From G963677915 sp963677915 (GTDB taxonomy: Bacteria; Bacillota; Clostridia; Lachnospirales; Vallitaleaceae): a DNA stretch of 64,000 nt. Of this stretch, positions 41,995 through 51,595 are shown piece after piece; the stretch's first letter is position 1, and each line of letters opens with the position of its first letter. The translations under genes were made by a program, and so were the position numbers. The stretch lies in NCBI GenBank assembly GCA_963677915.2, contig CAXXGE010000033.1, forward strand, positions 1-64,000, written 5' to 3'. Under the pieces are notes generated by a model, which made no database searches, was not told the origin of the DNA, and saw only the letters and a program-made list of their open reading frames with translations.

Positions 41995-43368
41995 TGGTAT
42001 CACCTCCAAGATTAGCTTTCACTGCATTGATTAATGCGGCTTGAGTATTGTTTTTCTCTCTTAGGGCTTTCAGTATCTGCTCATCAATAGTTCCCATAGC
42101 AACGATATGTTGAATAACAACAGTTTTATCGGTTTGCCCTTGTCGCCATAATCTGGCATTGGTTTGCTGATATAGCTCCAAGCTCCAAGTGAGACCAAAC
42201 CAGATAAGTGTAGAGCCTCCAGATTGAAGGTTAAGACCATGACCAGCAGAAGAGGGATGAATCAATGCGACAGGTAGTTCACCAGCATTCCATTTTTTGA
42301 TGCTGTCAGAAGTATCCAGCTGGGCAAATTGGACTTTTAGGTGCTGGAGGCGACTTGAAATTCTCTCAAGATCGTGACGGAACCAGTAGGCTATTAGGAC
42401 AGGCTTACCATTTGCAGCTTCGATAAGATCTTCTAAAGCATCAAGTTTTCGATCGTGAATGAGGAGGGCCTCACTTGTGTCAGTATAAGCGGCACCATTT
42501 GCCATCTGACAAAGCTTTCCGGATAAAGCAGCAGCATTGGCTGCCGTGACATCGCCACTTGGTAGCTGGATTACCAGATCTCGTTTCAATTCTTCATAAG
42601 TCTTCCGCTCGGTACTAGATAACCAAACAGGATATTCAGAATTGATCAGCTCAGGCATTTTCAGATGATCCGTTGATTTCATGGAAATGGTGATGTCAGA
42701 GATTCTCTTATAAATCGCTTCTTCAGCGTTTGGGAGAGGCTTGTAGCTGAAGATGATCTGACCATTTCTTTTGTCAGGTGAGAAGTAGTCATTTCGATAC
42801 TGGCCAATGAATCTTCCCAGCCGTTTGCCCATATCCAGCAGCCTGAATTCAGCCCACAAATCCATGAGTCCATTACCGGTAGGTGTTCCGGTCAGTCCAA
42901 CAATGCGTTTTGCTTTTGGGCGGACTTTCATTAAAGCTTTGAAGCGTTTTGATTGATGATTCTTGAATGAGGATAGCTCATCGATGATTACCATATCAAA
43001 GTCGAAGGGCAGACCGCTTTTTTCTATGAGCCATTGTACGTTCTCGCGGTTGATGATATAAAGGTCTGCCGATCGCAACATTGCACTCTTTCTTTCAGCT
43101 TCATTGCCAACAGCCACTGAAGTGATAAGGCCACTAAGATGATCCCATTTTTCAAGCTCTGCAGGCCAAGTGTCACGGGCGACTCGAAGAGGCGCAATGA
43201 TCAATATTTTGTGTACCTCAAAGCTATCAAACAGCAAGTCATTAAGGGCAGTTAGCGTCAATACTGTTTTTCCTAACCTAAGCCCATATCAAGGAATACA
43301 GCTGCTATCGGATTGTTTTCAATGTAGCTTGTTGCATATCGCTGGTAATCGTGTGGTATGAACTTCAT
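41987..43368 (-). pseudogene. Phage SNF2-type helicase broken in its Walker A motif
   Basis: The N-terminus reads MKFIPHDYQRYATSYIENNP and FLDMGLG, then hits TAG. A tandem duplication of TTAGG (minus strand, about 43277-43286) inside the Walker A codons destroys the frame; deleting one copy restores GLGKTVLTLTAL and an intact 458-aa protein. Downstream motifs are intact: PLRVARDTW, VIIDELSSF, GLTGTPTGNGLMDLWAEF and QTNARLWRQGQTDKTVV. Such helicases follow VRR-NUC genes in many phages. The first ATG overlaps the VRR-NUC stop. Confidence 0.88.
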
Positions 43369-43652
43369 TCGGCATCACCTCCAATCTCAGATAGGATGTT
43401 GTCAATTTCATGAATAGAGTCCAGTACATAAACTTTGAAGCCGAGTCGTCGAAGCAATCGATGTCTTGCAAGTTGTATTGGACGAGGCTTTTTACCCGGG
43501 GCTTTTACTTCTACAAAAGTAATCTTACCGTTTGGAAGAAGAATGATTCTGTCGGGCATTCCATCAAAGCCAGGGCTGATAAGCTTTGGCGCAATGCCGC
43601 CCATACTTTTTACGGCTTCCACCAGTTTGTTTTCTATTGTTTTTTCACGCAT
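43365..43652 (-). CDS. VRR-NUC domain nuclease
   Basis: A 95-aa stand-alone VRR-NUC nuclease of the PD-(D/E)XK fold. Motifs: IAPKLISPGFDGMPDRIILL (catalytic D), then ITFVEVKAPGKKPRPIQL (E and K) and RHRLLRRLGFKVYVLDS. Probably a Holliday junction or branched-DNA nuclease in phage replication; it is coupled to the broken helicase gene. GAGGTG upstream. Confidence 0.92.
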   Translation of the reverse strand: MREKTIENKLVEAVKSMGGIAPKLISPGFDGMPDRIILLPNGKITFVEVKAPGKKPRPIQLARHRLLRRLGFKVYVLDSIHEIDNILSEIGGDAE

Positions 43653-43857
43653 GATTTCACCTCACTATGGACAAATGGACCAAAAAGGACGCTTTTTCCT
43701 ATACACGCGCGCATACACATATACGCGCCCAGGAATTGCTTTTTATTAGTGTTTTATAATCCCTATCTTGAAAAGCTTGTCCACTTGTCCTAATGAACGA
43801 ATGAAGCATTGAAAAATAGGGATTTAAGACACTGGACACCCTCACGGGACAGCATGA
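43653..43857. other. Intergenic gap with inverted repeat
   Basis: No gene seen. It contains an ATCCCTAT ... ATAGGGAT inverted repeat pair (about 43759-43766 and 43817-43824) and an alternating CGCG/TATA stretch near 43705-43730. It may hold a terminator for the VapE transcript or a promoter for the VRR-NUC gene, but neither is clear. Confidence 0.35.
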
Positions 43858-46191
43858 TTAGTTGTCCAGCTTGTGCCGGACGTAAGAACGCTGGCGACCG
43901 TACAAGTTGAAGTTGGTCCTATCAGATTTAGTCCAGTTGTCCATTTTTTGCATGATGGTGGCAATCTCATAGGAATCGGATCTTTTCAATGATGCAGGGT
44001 CCTTTCCAAAGCATTCACACCAGATTTCCATGTTACATGTAATGAGCCGTTTAACAGTACCTTTGGCACCAATGTCTGTAATACCAGTTCCGTTCAAAAA
44101 GTTTCTTCGTTCATACAGGTCCATATCGTTCCAATTATCTGGGAGAAGGGTATCCAAGTATTCACGAACCAGTCCTTCGCGTTCGTCAGCTTCCATCGCA
44201 TCGGATTGCTCTTCGAGGGCTTGTGTTGCATCTTCGCCATCAAGATAGAGTTTTTCACCCTTCTTATAAAGGACTAGAGTTTCAGCCCATATTTGTTGGA
44301 TTTCATATTTTGTAATTTGCCAAGCCTTCTTTGTGGAGCTGCCCGATACTTTGATTGGCCAGAAGCGGCGGTTCCCTGTAATATCTCGAAGGAATCCGGA
44401 TTCTGCATTGGTAGAGCCAACAATGATGCACTGCCTTGGATGGCTTTCGACGGTAACGCCATAGCTGGCGCGGTACTTGTCATCTACCCGGCTGATGAAG
44501 GACTTGACCGTTTCAACGTCGGCCTTGCGCATACCGGCCAGCTCACCAAGCTCTAGGATCCAGTAGCCTTGCAGCTTTTCAGGACCGGCTTTGTCCTTCA
44601 TATCTGTCAGGGTTAGACTGTCAGAGAACCATTCACCTGCCAGCTTGGCATAGAAGGTTGATTTTCCGATACCTTGAGGACCATTTAATATGGGTACACT
44701 GTCAAACTTGGTTCCAGGCGTATAGATGCGGGCTACGGCTGCCACCATAGACTTCCTGCTGACGGCTTTGGTGTATGACGTATCAGGTGAACCGAAGTAA
44801 TCAATGAAGAGGGCTTCTACCCGAGGGATACCATCCCAATCCGGAAGGCTATCCAAGTATTCCTTAATTGGGTGATAGGCTCTTTCCGAGGCAACAGCTA
44901 GAACGGCGTCTTTGGTTTTGGTAGGGGAGTACACACCGTATTGTTTAGAAAGATAGACCTTAAGGGAAGCAATGTCCGAGTCATTCCATCCACCTTTTAG
45001 CTGTTCCCATGGTAGGCCGCCTTTGGCATCAATACCGTCACGATGGCAGTTGAAAGCAATGTTCTTCAGCTCATCATCATGTCTTAAAATGATGACGAGG
45101 TTGTCTAGGGTATCCATTATTTTGCCGCGGCGGTCCAGCTCCAATGCTTTCTGCCAGTCGTCATAAGCTCCAAAGTCGGTATTGGCCTGTTCCATTCGTT
45201 CTGAAGCAAGCTGAGTCTTAACAGCATCATCCTGCAGAGCGAGATCGGTCATATCCTTGAAGGATTGTTTTTCATCGTCATCTCCAAATAAATGGACACG
45301 AACGAGGTCAAAGGCGTTGAGTTCTTTTCCGCTAGCAGGATCTGTAGCATGATGACTATAAGCAAACTTATCATCATAGATCACAACGCCGGCACTGCTG
45401 TCAGCAGGAACATAATCATAGCGACCTTCAATGACAGATGGCTCATAAATATCAGCAAGGTACCGATCAATGGCAGCCTGAATGGAATAGGTTCTACAAA
45501 AGGCGCCAACAACACCTAATTTGGTAAGAGGATCCTCCTGAGGTTTGATACTGCTTCTTCGAACACTACTTTCTCTACATGAGGTGGGGAGAAGAGAGCA
45601 ATCCTTCCAGTTCGGATGCGCCGCAAGATAGACATCTGGGTCTAGCCAAGCTCCATCGATACGCTTGAAGATGTACTCACCATTAGATGGTGTCGTGGGC
45701 CAGTACATTAATTGATGAGGACGATAGGAACACTCATCAAATTGGTCGATATTCCACTCAGCAGCAAAGTACCTTGTGATGGCTGCGTATTCATCAGGAG
45801 TGATATCCCGTGCAAGGGGCACGATGATGCGTACCCTTGGTGATTCGGGGGTATGGCCATGTGTGGTATAAAGGCAAGCTGCATATTTGCAGCCAGCGGT
45901 GAATTTGGCGATGAAGTCAGAATCAGCATGATCAAGATCCTCAGTTAGCATGGAGCGACCAACTACATTGTCACGTTTCCTGCGATTGTCACGTAGCATG
46001 CCACCGACAAAGCCGCCTTTATCCTTGGTTCTGTCACGTTCAGCTTTGGAAAGTTTCGGGTACTCTTCGACGGTCTCAGTAGTTCGGATAGTTGTTTCAA
46101 GTCTGGAGCAGAGTTCATCAAAGGTGATGGTTTTGTTTGACCACTTTTTCGCATAGCAGCTGTTACCATAGGCAATACTTAAGTTCCTCAT
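43858..46191 (-). CDS. VapE-type replication protein (primase-helicase)
   Basis: A 777-aa virulence-associated E family protein. The N-terminal part looks primase-like (LTEDLDHADSDFIAKFTAGC, HGHTPESPRVRIIVPLARDI). The C-terminal part (about 420-640) is the VapE superfamily 3 P-loop ATPase: LNGPQGIGKSTFYAKLAGEW (Walker A), ILELGELAGMRKADVETVKS (Walker B) and TNAESGFLRDITGNRRFWPI. It probably unwinds and primes at the phage origin. ATG at 46191 after GGAGGTGG; overlaps the antirepressor gene. Confidence 0.92.
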   Translation of the reverse strand: MRNLSIAYGNSCYAKKWSNKTITFDELCSRLETTIRTTETVEEYPKLSKAERDRTKDKGGFVGGMLRDNRRKRDNVVGRSMLTEDLDHADSDFIAKFTAGCKYAACLYTTHGHTPESPRVRIIVPLARDITPDEYAAITRYFAAEWNIDQFDECSYRPHQLMYWPTTPSNGEYIFKRIDGAWLDPDVYLAAHPNWKDCSLLPTSCRESSVRRSSIKPQEDPLTKLGVVGAFCRTYSIQAAIDRYLADIYEPSVIEGRYDYVPADSSAGVVIYDDKFAYSHHATDPASGKELNAFDLVRVHLFGDDDEKQSFKDMTDLALQDDAVKTQLASERMEQANTDFGAYDDWQKALELDRRGKIMDTLDNLVIILRHDDELKNIAFNCHRDGIDAKGGLPWEQLKGGWNDSDIASLKVYLSKQYGVYSPTKTKDAVLAVASERAYHPIKEYLDSLPDWDGIPRVEALFIDYFGSPDTSYTKAVSRKSMVAAVARIYTPGTKFDSVPILNGPQGIGKSTFYAKLAGEWFSDSLTLTDMKDKAGPEKLQGYWILELGELAGMRKADVETVKSFISRVDDKYRASYGVTVESHPRQCIIVGSTNAESGFLRDITGNRRFWPIKVSGSSTKKAWQITKYEIQQIWAETLVLYKKGEKLYLDGEDATQALEEQSDAMEADEREGLVREYLDTLLPDNWNDMDLYERRNFLNGTGITDIGAKGTVKRLITCNMEIWCECFGKDPASLKRSDSYEIATIMQKMDNWTKSDRTNFNLYGRQRSYVRHKLDN

Positions 46192-46817
46192 CCGACCACC
46201 TCCAGAAAGTCCTCCCATGCTGTTATTGGATAGCTGTTTACTGTGCCGAATCTTTCGTCGTTGGTCTCGCAGGCTCTTATCTCAATAGCATGGGAGCGGC
46301 AGTAAGCTGAGAGTCGTTTGCCGATGGATTGGCACTCTTGAAGGGTCCAGTTTTGGTTGAAGACTTTATTGTATTTGGCTACGGTGAAATACTGGAGTGA
46401 GCTGTTCAGTGCGATTTCAAGGGTTTCGTTTTCTTCGGTCAACGCAAAAATACGACGTTCAGCTTCGATGGCACGTTGATGAGCTATCTGCAGGGCACGT
46501 TCCATAATCTTTTCAGGGGAGTTCCATGATTCCTCAACTGTTATAAAGTATTGGCGGAATTTTTTACCCATCTCACTGCGTTGAAGCATACACAGCTCTT
46601 TGGCCATAGCAACAGATATCTCATGGTCCAAGCTGGGGCGGCCTCCGGTACTTTCGTTCAAAAATGACCGAAAGTCTCGACCCTCAAGAAAGCCATATTC
46701 ACACATACGAGGAAACCAATGCCTGTATTCGGTATCGACTTTCAATTTTGTGTGTAAATCACGACCGCTGACCGTTGGTGTTTCTGTTTCATAGTTAATG
46801 ACAATCAATTCATTCAT
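46188..46817 (-). CDS. Phage antirepressor, AntA/AntB type
   Basis: A 209-aa antirepressor. The N-terminal AntA/AntB domain has TPTVSGRDLHTKLKVDTEYR, HWFPRMCEYGFLEGRDF and DHEISVAMAKELCMLQRSEM, followed by a coiled coil and a C-terminal KilA-C-like region ending in ITAWEDFLEVV. ATG at 46817 is chosen with GAGGAGG upstream. It presumably interferes with a phage repressor; no repressor gene is evident beside it. Confidence 0.88.
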   Translation of the reverse strand: MNELIVINYETETPTVSGRDLHTKLKVDTEYRHWFPRMCEYGFLEGRDFRSFLNESTGGRPSLDHEISVAMAKELCMLQRSEMGKKFRQYFITVEESWNSPEKIMERALQIAHQRAIEAERRIFALTEENETLEIALNSSLQYFTVAKYNKVFNQNWTLQECQSIGKRLSAYCRSHAIEIRACETNDERFGTVNSYPITAWEDFLEVVG

Positions 46818-47233
46818 TTGGATACCTCCTCGCATCTATTGTTAAAGTACCGGATTGGTTTACAGCATTTCTTTGCTTTGATGATTTCCCGTGACATGCC
46901 TTTGCTGATCCTGTCGCCAAACACCCATAATTCATCACATTTGGTAAGAAGGATTAGAGCAAAGCGTAATCCAAGCTCGCGTTGAGCTTTGTCACTGTCA
47001 TCCATAAATTGGGGATAGAGCAGGTGGGGAGCAAGAGGAATGTTGCCGTTCTCGACGGCGTATTGGCAGTACTTACGAGCTTGTTCGGTGTTGTAATTGA
47101 TATCACCGGAAAAGGGCGATGCAATGTAGATCAAAGGCCTGTATACCTTTGCTGCCCGTTCTTCCTTTTCAATTGCTGTTAATGCTTCGTAGGCTGTTGG
47201 GTCTGGATAGCCTTCACTATTGTATTTGTCCAT
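46814..47233 (-). CDS. DUF4406-like nucleoside-processing family protein
   Basis: A 139-aa protein with a DUF4406/nucleoside deoxyribosyltransferase-like fold: PLIYIASPFSGDINYNTEQA, NIPLAPHLLYPQFMDDSD, CDELWVFGDRISKGMSREI. The substrate cannot be read from the sequence. GGAGG is 7 nt before the ATG. A copy of the phage bipartite motif is 44 bp upstream, so it may head a transcript with the antirepressor and VapE. Confidence 0.78.
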   Translation of the reverse strand: MDKYNSEGYPDPTAYEALTAIEKEERAAKVYRPLIYIASPFSGDINYNTEQARKYCQYAVENGNIPLAPHLLYPQFMDDSDKAQRELGLRFALILLTKCDELWVFGDRISKGMSREIIKAKKCCKPIRYFNNRCEEVSK

Positions 47234-47276
47234 TGGGACCTCCTTTCTAGAAGGATCTTTGCCTTCTGATACTCAC

Positions 47277-47304
47277 AGGACAGAAACTGCCGCTGTGAGT
47301 ACCA
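47277..47304 (-). promoter_or_regulatory. Phage bipartite motif, copy 2
   Basis: Minus strand TGGTACTC (47297-47304), 13 bp, CTGTCCT (47277-47283), followed by GTGAGTAT; the start at 47233 is 44 bp downstream. This copy also forms a 9-bp hairpin (TACTCACAG with CTGTGAGTA). Confidence 0.6.
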
Positions 47305-47310
47305 AAGACA

Positions 47311-49251
47311 TCAATCTTTTTTATAGAAAGTGGTTTCATAGCCATCAGCACGCAGGAAGAGACCCTTTGCCCATGGCGGTGCTTGTTCCATTAATTTGCT
47401 GACGGACTCAATAGGGACTGCTAGTTCGGCTTCGATAACCAGTTCATCATGCACATGCATGACAATATTGTGGTACCGTAAGGTTTGCATTGCATAGGCG
47501 AGAATGTCACGGCTTATAGCTTGAACAATATTCTCAACGAACTTTGGACCATAGCTGGAGAGCCGTTCCCATTTCTTGGTGCTACCCACACCTTCGTAGG
47601 TGATGCATTCTGAGCCATATTGGTTGAGCCCAATACGGGGTTTTACATATGAGAGTTGTCTTCCTGAAGGTAGAGTGATGAACAACATGCCACTCTGGTA
47701 GGTAAAGATAATGCCGTGGGTGTTGGTGGAGATTCGCTCTTTCGCGGCTTTCATTGCAGCGCGATCGACATCCCACCAGAACCGGACGATGTTGGGATTG
47801 GTATTACGCCATGCAGTGACCAGTGGCTGTAATTCATCTTCAGTAAGTCCCATTTCAAGAGCACCCATTGCTTTAAGGGCTCCTACAGAGCCTCCATAAC
47901 CGAGTGCTAATTCTGCAATCTTACCTTTTTGTCTCAGATGACCATTGATGCCATGTTTTTCAACAGGGACCTTGAACATCTGTGACGCCGAGGCGCAGTA
48001 GATATCTCCACCGGAAGAAAAGACGTCCTGTCGCCACTTTTCTCCAGCAAGCCATGCGACAATTTTTGCTTCGATGGCTGAATAGTCAGCGACAATGAAT
48101 TTATGACCCAGCTTTGGTATGAAAGCTGTCCTTATAAGCTCTGATAGCACTTCAGGAATGGAATCATAGAGCATTTCAAGTGCAGCATAGTTGCCACTTT
48201 GGACAAGGCTGCGTACCTGATCTAAATCGGGTAGGTGGTTTTGGGGCAAATTCTGCAATTGGATAAGTCTGCCAGCCCATCTTCCGGTACGATTGGCGCC
48301 GTAGAATTGGAACATACCTCGAGCGCGACCGTCGGCGCATACAACATTTTCCATGGCGGTATATTTCTTAATGGAAGATTTAGCCAGCTGCTGGCGCAAC
48401 GCAAGTATTCTGATAAGATGCTCGGGTGCTGACTGCAATAGCTCTGAAACGGCCTTTTTACCGAGAGAATCTGTTTCAAGTCCTTGATCAGCCAACCATT
48501 GCTTCATTTGAGTGACGGAGTTTGGATTTTCCAATTCAGTGAGTTCTTTCATTTGGTGGAGCAACTTGGAACGCGATATATCATCTAGCTGAATGGCTTG
48601 ATAAACAAAGTCATTATCCAGTGACACGCCACGATCGTTGATTTTCTGATCAAGGTGATATTCTGACCATACGCTATCAGGCACTGGGAACCTAGACAGG
48701 CGTTGCTGTATTGAAAGCTCGACTTCCACATCTCGAAGGTTGTAGTTCTTGAAATCTGTCCACTTCTCCTGAGCGTGATCAGGCAGATTGCGTGTACGTT
48801 TGCCGTTCGTCTGTGTAGGGGAGCAGGGCTTGCAAAAATACCTGATGAGATCCTTGCCTTCAGAGAGCTTCTGCTTCTCGAGTCCAAGTACAATGCCGGC
48901 GCCTTCAAGGGAGAGGGGAAGACCCATATAGGCAGACCACACCATAGTGCAACGCCAAGAGTGAGGATCAAGATATTGCCCTGTAGGAAGTTCTAGCCAT
49001 TTGGATAAGCAGATACGCTCAAATTGAGCATTAAAAGCCCATTTGATAACGGATGGATCAGTAAGCGCGGATCGGATATCATCTGGCAGGCGTTCGCCAT
49101 TTGCAAGATCAACTACCTGAACATCCCCACTATCGATAGCGTAGGCAACAAGAAGAATCTCAAAGTCAGATGCTTCTGCATATTTATAAACCCCGCTTTT
49201 GGCGAGGTCGAATGAGGAATAGGTTTCAATATCCAGACTTAATGTTTTCAT
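47311..49251 (-). CDS. Phage DNA polymerase, family A
   Basis: A 646-aa replicative polymerase. The N-terminal 3'-5' exonuclease domain starts TLSLDIETYSSFDL with the DxE pair. Polymerase motif A is FIVADYSAIEAKIVAWLAGE (about 370), motif B GKIAELALGYGGSVGALKAM (about 425) and motif C VMHVHDELVIEAEL (about 610). No thumb-binding or 5' nuclease domain is seen. The preceding DUF2815 protein is its likely ssDNA-binding partner. Confidence 0.95.
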   Translation of the reverse strand: MKTLSLDIETYSSFDLAKSGVYKYAEASDFEILLVAYAIDSGDVQVVDLANGERLPDDIRSALTDPSVIKWAFNAQFERICLSKWLELPTGQYLDPHSWRCTMVWSAYMGLPLSLEGAGIVLGLEKQKLSEGKDLIRYFCKPCSPTQTNGKRTRNLPDHAQEKWTDFKNYNLRDVEVELSIQQRLSRFPVPDSVWSEYHLDQKINDRGVSLDNDFVYQAIQLDDISRSKLLHQMKELTELENPNSVTQMKQWLADQGLETDSLGKKAVSELLQSAPEHLIRILALRQQLAKSSIKKYTAMENVVCADGRARGMFQFYGANRTGRWAGRLIQLQNLPQNHLPDLDQVRSLVQSGNYAALEMLYDSIPEVLSELIRTAFIPKLGHKFIVADYSAIEAKIVAWLAGEKWRQDVFSSGGDIYCASASQMFKVPVEKHGINGHLRQKGKIAELALGYGGSVGALKAMGALEMGLTEDELQPLVTAWRNTNPNIVRFWWDVDRAAMKAAKERISTNTHGIIFTYQSGMLFITLPSGRQLSYVKPRIGLNQYGSECITYEGVGSTKKWERLSSYGPKFVENIVQAISRDILAYAMQTLRYHNIVMHVHDELVIEAELAVPIESVSKLMEQAPPWAKGLFLRADGYETTFYKKD

Positions 49252-49305
49252 AATGAAACACCACCTTTCGGTGTGGGAGCGGATTGACCGCTCCCGTTGT
49301 GGTGA

Positions 49306-49869
49306 TTATGAAAGAAAATCATCTTCATAATCAGTTGCAAAGTCATCTTCAGGTCTGCTCTTACCACCGAGGGGTTCACCGTCAGCGAGCTTCTGGACGT
49401 TGTTAAGACCGCAGGCAATACCTTTGTTACCGTTAGAGTTGAAGGCATAGAAGGAAATAGAGAATCTGCAATAGATCCCGCTGTAGATTTCACTGCGTTC
49501 GAAGATTGGATTACGATCTTGATCAACGATACCTGGTGCAGTGTCGCTGTTGGCATTGATGAAGAAACTGTTAGCATAAGCCTCGTCATCAGGTCTTTCT
49601 ACTGATCCGTCTCTGAGTGGCGTCTTAAGTGCAGCCAGAGGCGGTACTGACTTACCATTACCTTTGAGTTTGCTTTCGCCTTCGGTGTATGCTGCATGGA
49701 TGGCTGCATTGATTTTGCCGAGGGTTGCAGTGTCGGACTTGGGAATAATGATGGAGACACTGTATTTTGGCTTGCCTCCATTAATGGATTTTGGTTCATT
49801 GAGGTTGGCGTAGCTTGCGCGGCATTTGCCTGTGATTACCTTGGTTGGATTTGCAATTTTGTTTGACAT
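49306..49869 (-). CDS. DUF2815 family protein (putative ssDNA-binding)
   Basis: A 187-aa DUF2815 protein: KVITGKCRASYANLNEPKSI, KYSVSIIIPKSDTATLGKIN, YANSFFINANSDTAPGIVD and CRFSISFYAFNSNGNKGIAC. The family has an OB-like fold similar to T7 gp2.5 and is always near phage polymerases. A perfect hairpin (GGGAGCGG/CCGCTCCC, about 49277-49297) separates it from the polymerase gene. AGGAGG before the ATG. Confidence 0.88.
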   Translation of the reverse strand: MSNKIANPTKVITGKCRASYANLNEPKSINGGKPKYSVSIIIPKSDTATLGKINAAIHAAYTEGESKLKGNGKSVPPLAALKTPLRDGSVERPDDEAYANSFFINANSDTAPGIVDQDRNPIFERSEIYSGIYCRFSISFYAFNSNGNKGIACGLNNVQKLADGEPLGGKSRPEDDFATDYEDDFLS

Positions 49870-49881
49870 AATATTGTCCTC

Positions 49882-51003
49882 CTAATTTTCATTGAAATCT
49901 TGTTGTGCAGTGTTGATGGCCGGTCGCTTGTCGCTTTCCGGCACAAGGGTCGGTTTACCTTGAGGTTTTTCTATATAACCTGTGAGTAGTTCTTCGAAAC
50001 GTTTCTTTCCGAGCAATGAAGTCATTGCAGTGATGCCACGAACCTTGTGTTCATAGGGATCATAACCAGCATTGCTTACAGCTTCAGCAACAGCGGATTC
50101 ATCGGTATACTTGCGATTGGAACGGCCTTCGACCACCTTGAATCCATCAAATTTGATACCGCTAAGTGCTGCTTGTAAGGCGTATTCTTTGATGTCTGAT
50201 GCCCAGCTAATGAGGTTGTCGATTTTATTAAGGACTACTTCGATTTCCTTATCCGAAAGCTGTGGTGGTAATTGGAAGTCATACCTAGCAAGTTCCATGT
50301 TGTATTCAGCTCTAGCACGGCAATCGTGTTTAATCTTGCAGAAGCGGCACCACTCGCCACAGCAGAAGCTGCCTTCTCCGGCATAAGCAAGCTTGGCAGC
50401 AGGCATTAAAATTTCTTCAGCCCATTGGTATAGAGCCTCCTTGGTGACGGAGTGCGTTGAAACATTGTCACGTCTTGGCTGATAAATGGTCATTGAAACC
50501 GTGTCGATGTCATAGATGCCATCGAAGAGATCAAGAGCTCCTAAAGCGTAAAGCAGCATTTGAGGATTATCTTCTGCTTCCACTAGCACCCCTTGACCGT
50601 GCTTGTAGTCAATTACATGCAGTGAGCCGTCGGATATTACTAAACAGTCACCAGTACCAAAGCCGGATTCGACCCATTTTGAATAATTAAGTTTCTGTTC
50701 AATAAGGACGACGGGATCAACACAAGATTGCTTTGCAGTTTCAACAAGTTCAAGAATGTATGAGGCATAGCCAGTAGCACATTCCTCCATTTCGTCGTTG
50801 TAGAATTCAAGAGTTGAAGTTGGATTATGGGAAGAGATACCAAGAGCCGTTTTCAGTTTGAACTCACAAAGTGAGTGAGCTTCAGTGCCTTCGGCTGCAT
50901 AGCTACTGCCCTTGTCTTCATGATTTTCACAAAGCCTTGCCGAAGGAGGGCAGTTCAGCCAACGATGACTTGAAGAAGCTGAAAGAAGAGCATGATTAGC
51001 CAT
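49882..51003 (-). CDS. DUF2800 protein (PD-(D/E)XK, RecB-like nuclease)
   Basis: A 373-aa DUF2800 protein. It begins MANHALLSASSSHRWLNCPP, then AAEGTEAHSLCEFKLKTALG, FGTGDCLVISDGSLHVIDYK (nuclease core D and DYK) and C-terminal cysteines CCGEWCRFCKIKHDCRARAE, the Cas4/RecB-like iron-sulphur pattern. Probably a phage recombination exonuclease. The ATG at 51003 has GAGGTG 8 nt upstream. Confidence 0.88.
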   Translation of the reverse strand: MANHALLSASSSHRWLNCPPSARLCENHEDKGSSYAAEGTEAHSLCEFKLKTALGISSHNPTSTLEFYNDEMEECATGYASYILELVETAKQSCVDPVVLIEQKLNYSKWVESGFGTGDCLVISDGSLHVIDYKHGQGVLVEAEDNPQMLLYALGALDLFDGIYDIDTVSMTIYQPRRDNVSTHSVTKEALYQWAEEILMPAAKLAYAGEGSFCCGEWCRFCKIKHDCRARAEYNMELARYDFQLPPQLSDKEIEVVLNKIDNLISWASDIKEYALQAALSGIKFDGFKVVEGRSNRKYTDESAVAEAVSNAGYDPYEHKVRGITAMTSLLGKKRFEELLTGYIEKPQGKPTLVPESDKRPAINTAQQDFNEN

Positions 51004-51331
51004 TTCCAAGCACCTCAGCATCTGCCATTAGAGCAGAATACTCAGTAGGCGATATGTCAGATAAGCGTGTTGCACCATGTTTTTCCAGTAGTTCTCTAAC
51101 CTGTGATGTGAATCCAGCACGACTCTTTTCGGCAAGTACTGCTCTAACTGCTTCTAGGGTCAATGGATCATCATTCATTTTTTTGGTTTCTGATTCTGGT
51201 TGTTTCACATCTGCTCCAGCATAAGAGCTGGTGTTAAACATTTCAGATAACGACTCTGAAATACTTATCAACGCTTCGCCGTAGCGTTTAAGTTCAGTGA
51301 CGGTAATGGACAGTTCATTCATTTTGCTCAC
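50996..51331 (-). CDS. Small phage rRNA biogenesis rrp36-like/hypothetical protein
   Basis: A 111-aa protein found in this position in many clostridial phages, without known function; database names for it are not informative. Helical N-terminus (MNELSITVTELKRYGEALIS), linker, then a C-terminal domain with EAVRAVLAEKSRAGFTSQVR and LSDISPTEYSALMADAEVLG that resembles those used by DNA-repair accessory proteins. GTG at 51331 chosen, 7 nt after GGAGGG. Overlaps both neighbours. Confidence 0.65.
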   Translation of the reverse strand: MSKMNELSITVTELKRYGEALISISESLSEMFNTSSYAGADVKQPESETKKMNDDPLTLEAVRAVLAEKSRAGFTSQVRELLEKHGATRLSDISPTEYSALMADAEVLGNG

Positions 51332-51482
51332 TTGGTTTCCCTCCTTCTTCTTTTTCTTGCTGTGAAAGCACATTCAGTTTCTTAGCAAGACGTTTTGACA
51401 CGACGCTGATAGCTGTAAGAACATCAGCCAATTCCTCATCAAGGTTTTCAGGATCTTTCTGGTTTGCTTGTGATTGCATGGT
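51315..51482 (-). CDS. Small phage protein, coiled coil
   Basis: A 55-aa helical protein: MQSQANQKDPENLDEELADV, then KRLAKKLNVLSQQEKEE. Not recognised. GGAGG is 8 nt before the ATG. It is the first gene of the DUF2800 replication operon and lies 46 bp after a copy of the bipartite motif. Confidence 0.65.
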   Translation of the reverse strand, partial: TMQSQANQKDPENLDEELADVLTAISVVSKRLAKKLNVLSQQEKEEGGKPSEQNE

Positions 51483-51527
51483 ATTACCTCCGTTTCCGAG
51501 AGCTGTTATTTGACTCTCACTATTCAA

Positions 51528-51555
51528 AGGACAGAACCTAATGAGTCGAGTACCA
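51528..51555 (-). promoter_or_regulatory. Phage bipartite motif, copy 3
   Basis: Minus strand TGGTACTC (51548-51555), 13 bp, CTGTCCT (51528-51534), followed by TTGAATA; the start codon at 51482 is 46 bp downstream. Confidence 0.6.
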
Positions 51556-51595
51556 GTTTGAAGAATTTATATTAGTAATGCCCTCTGCTATACAA

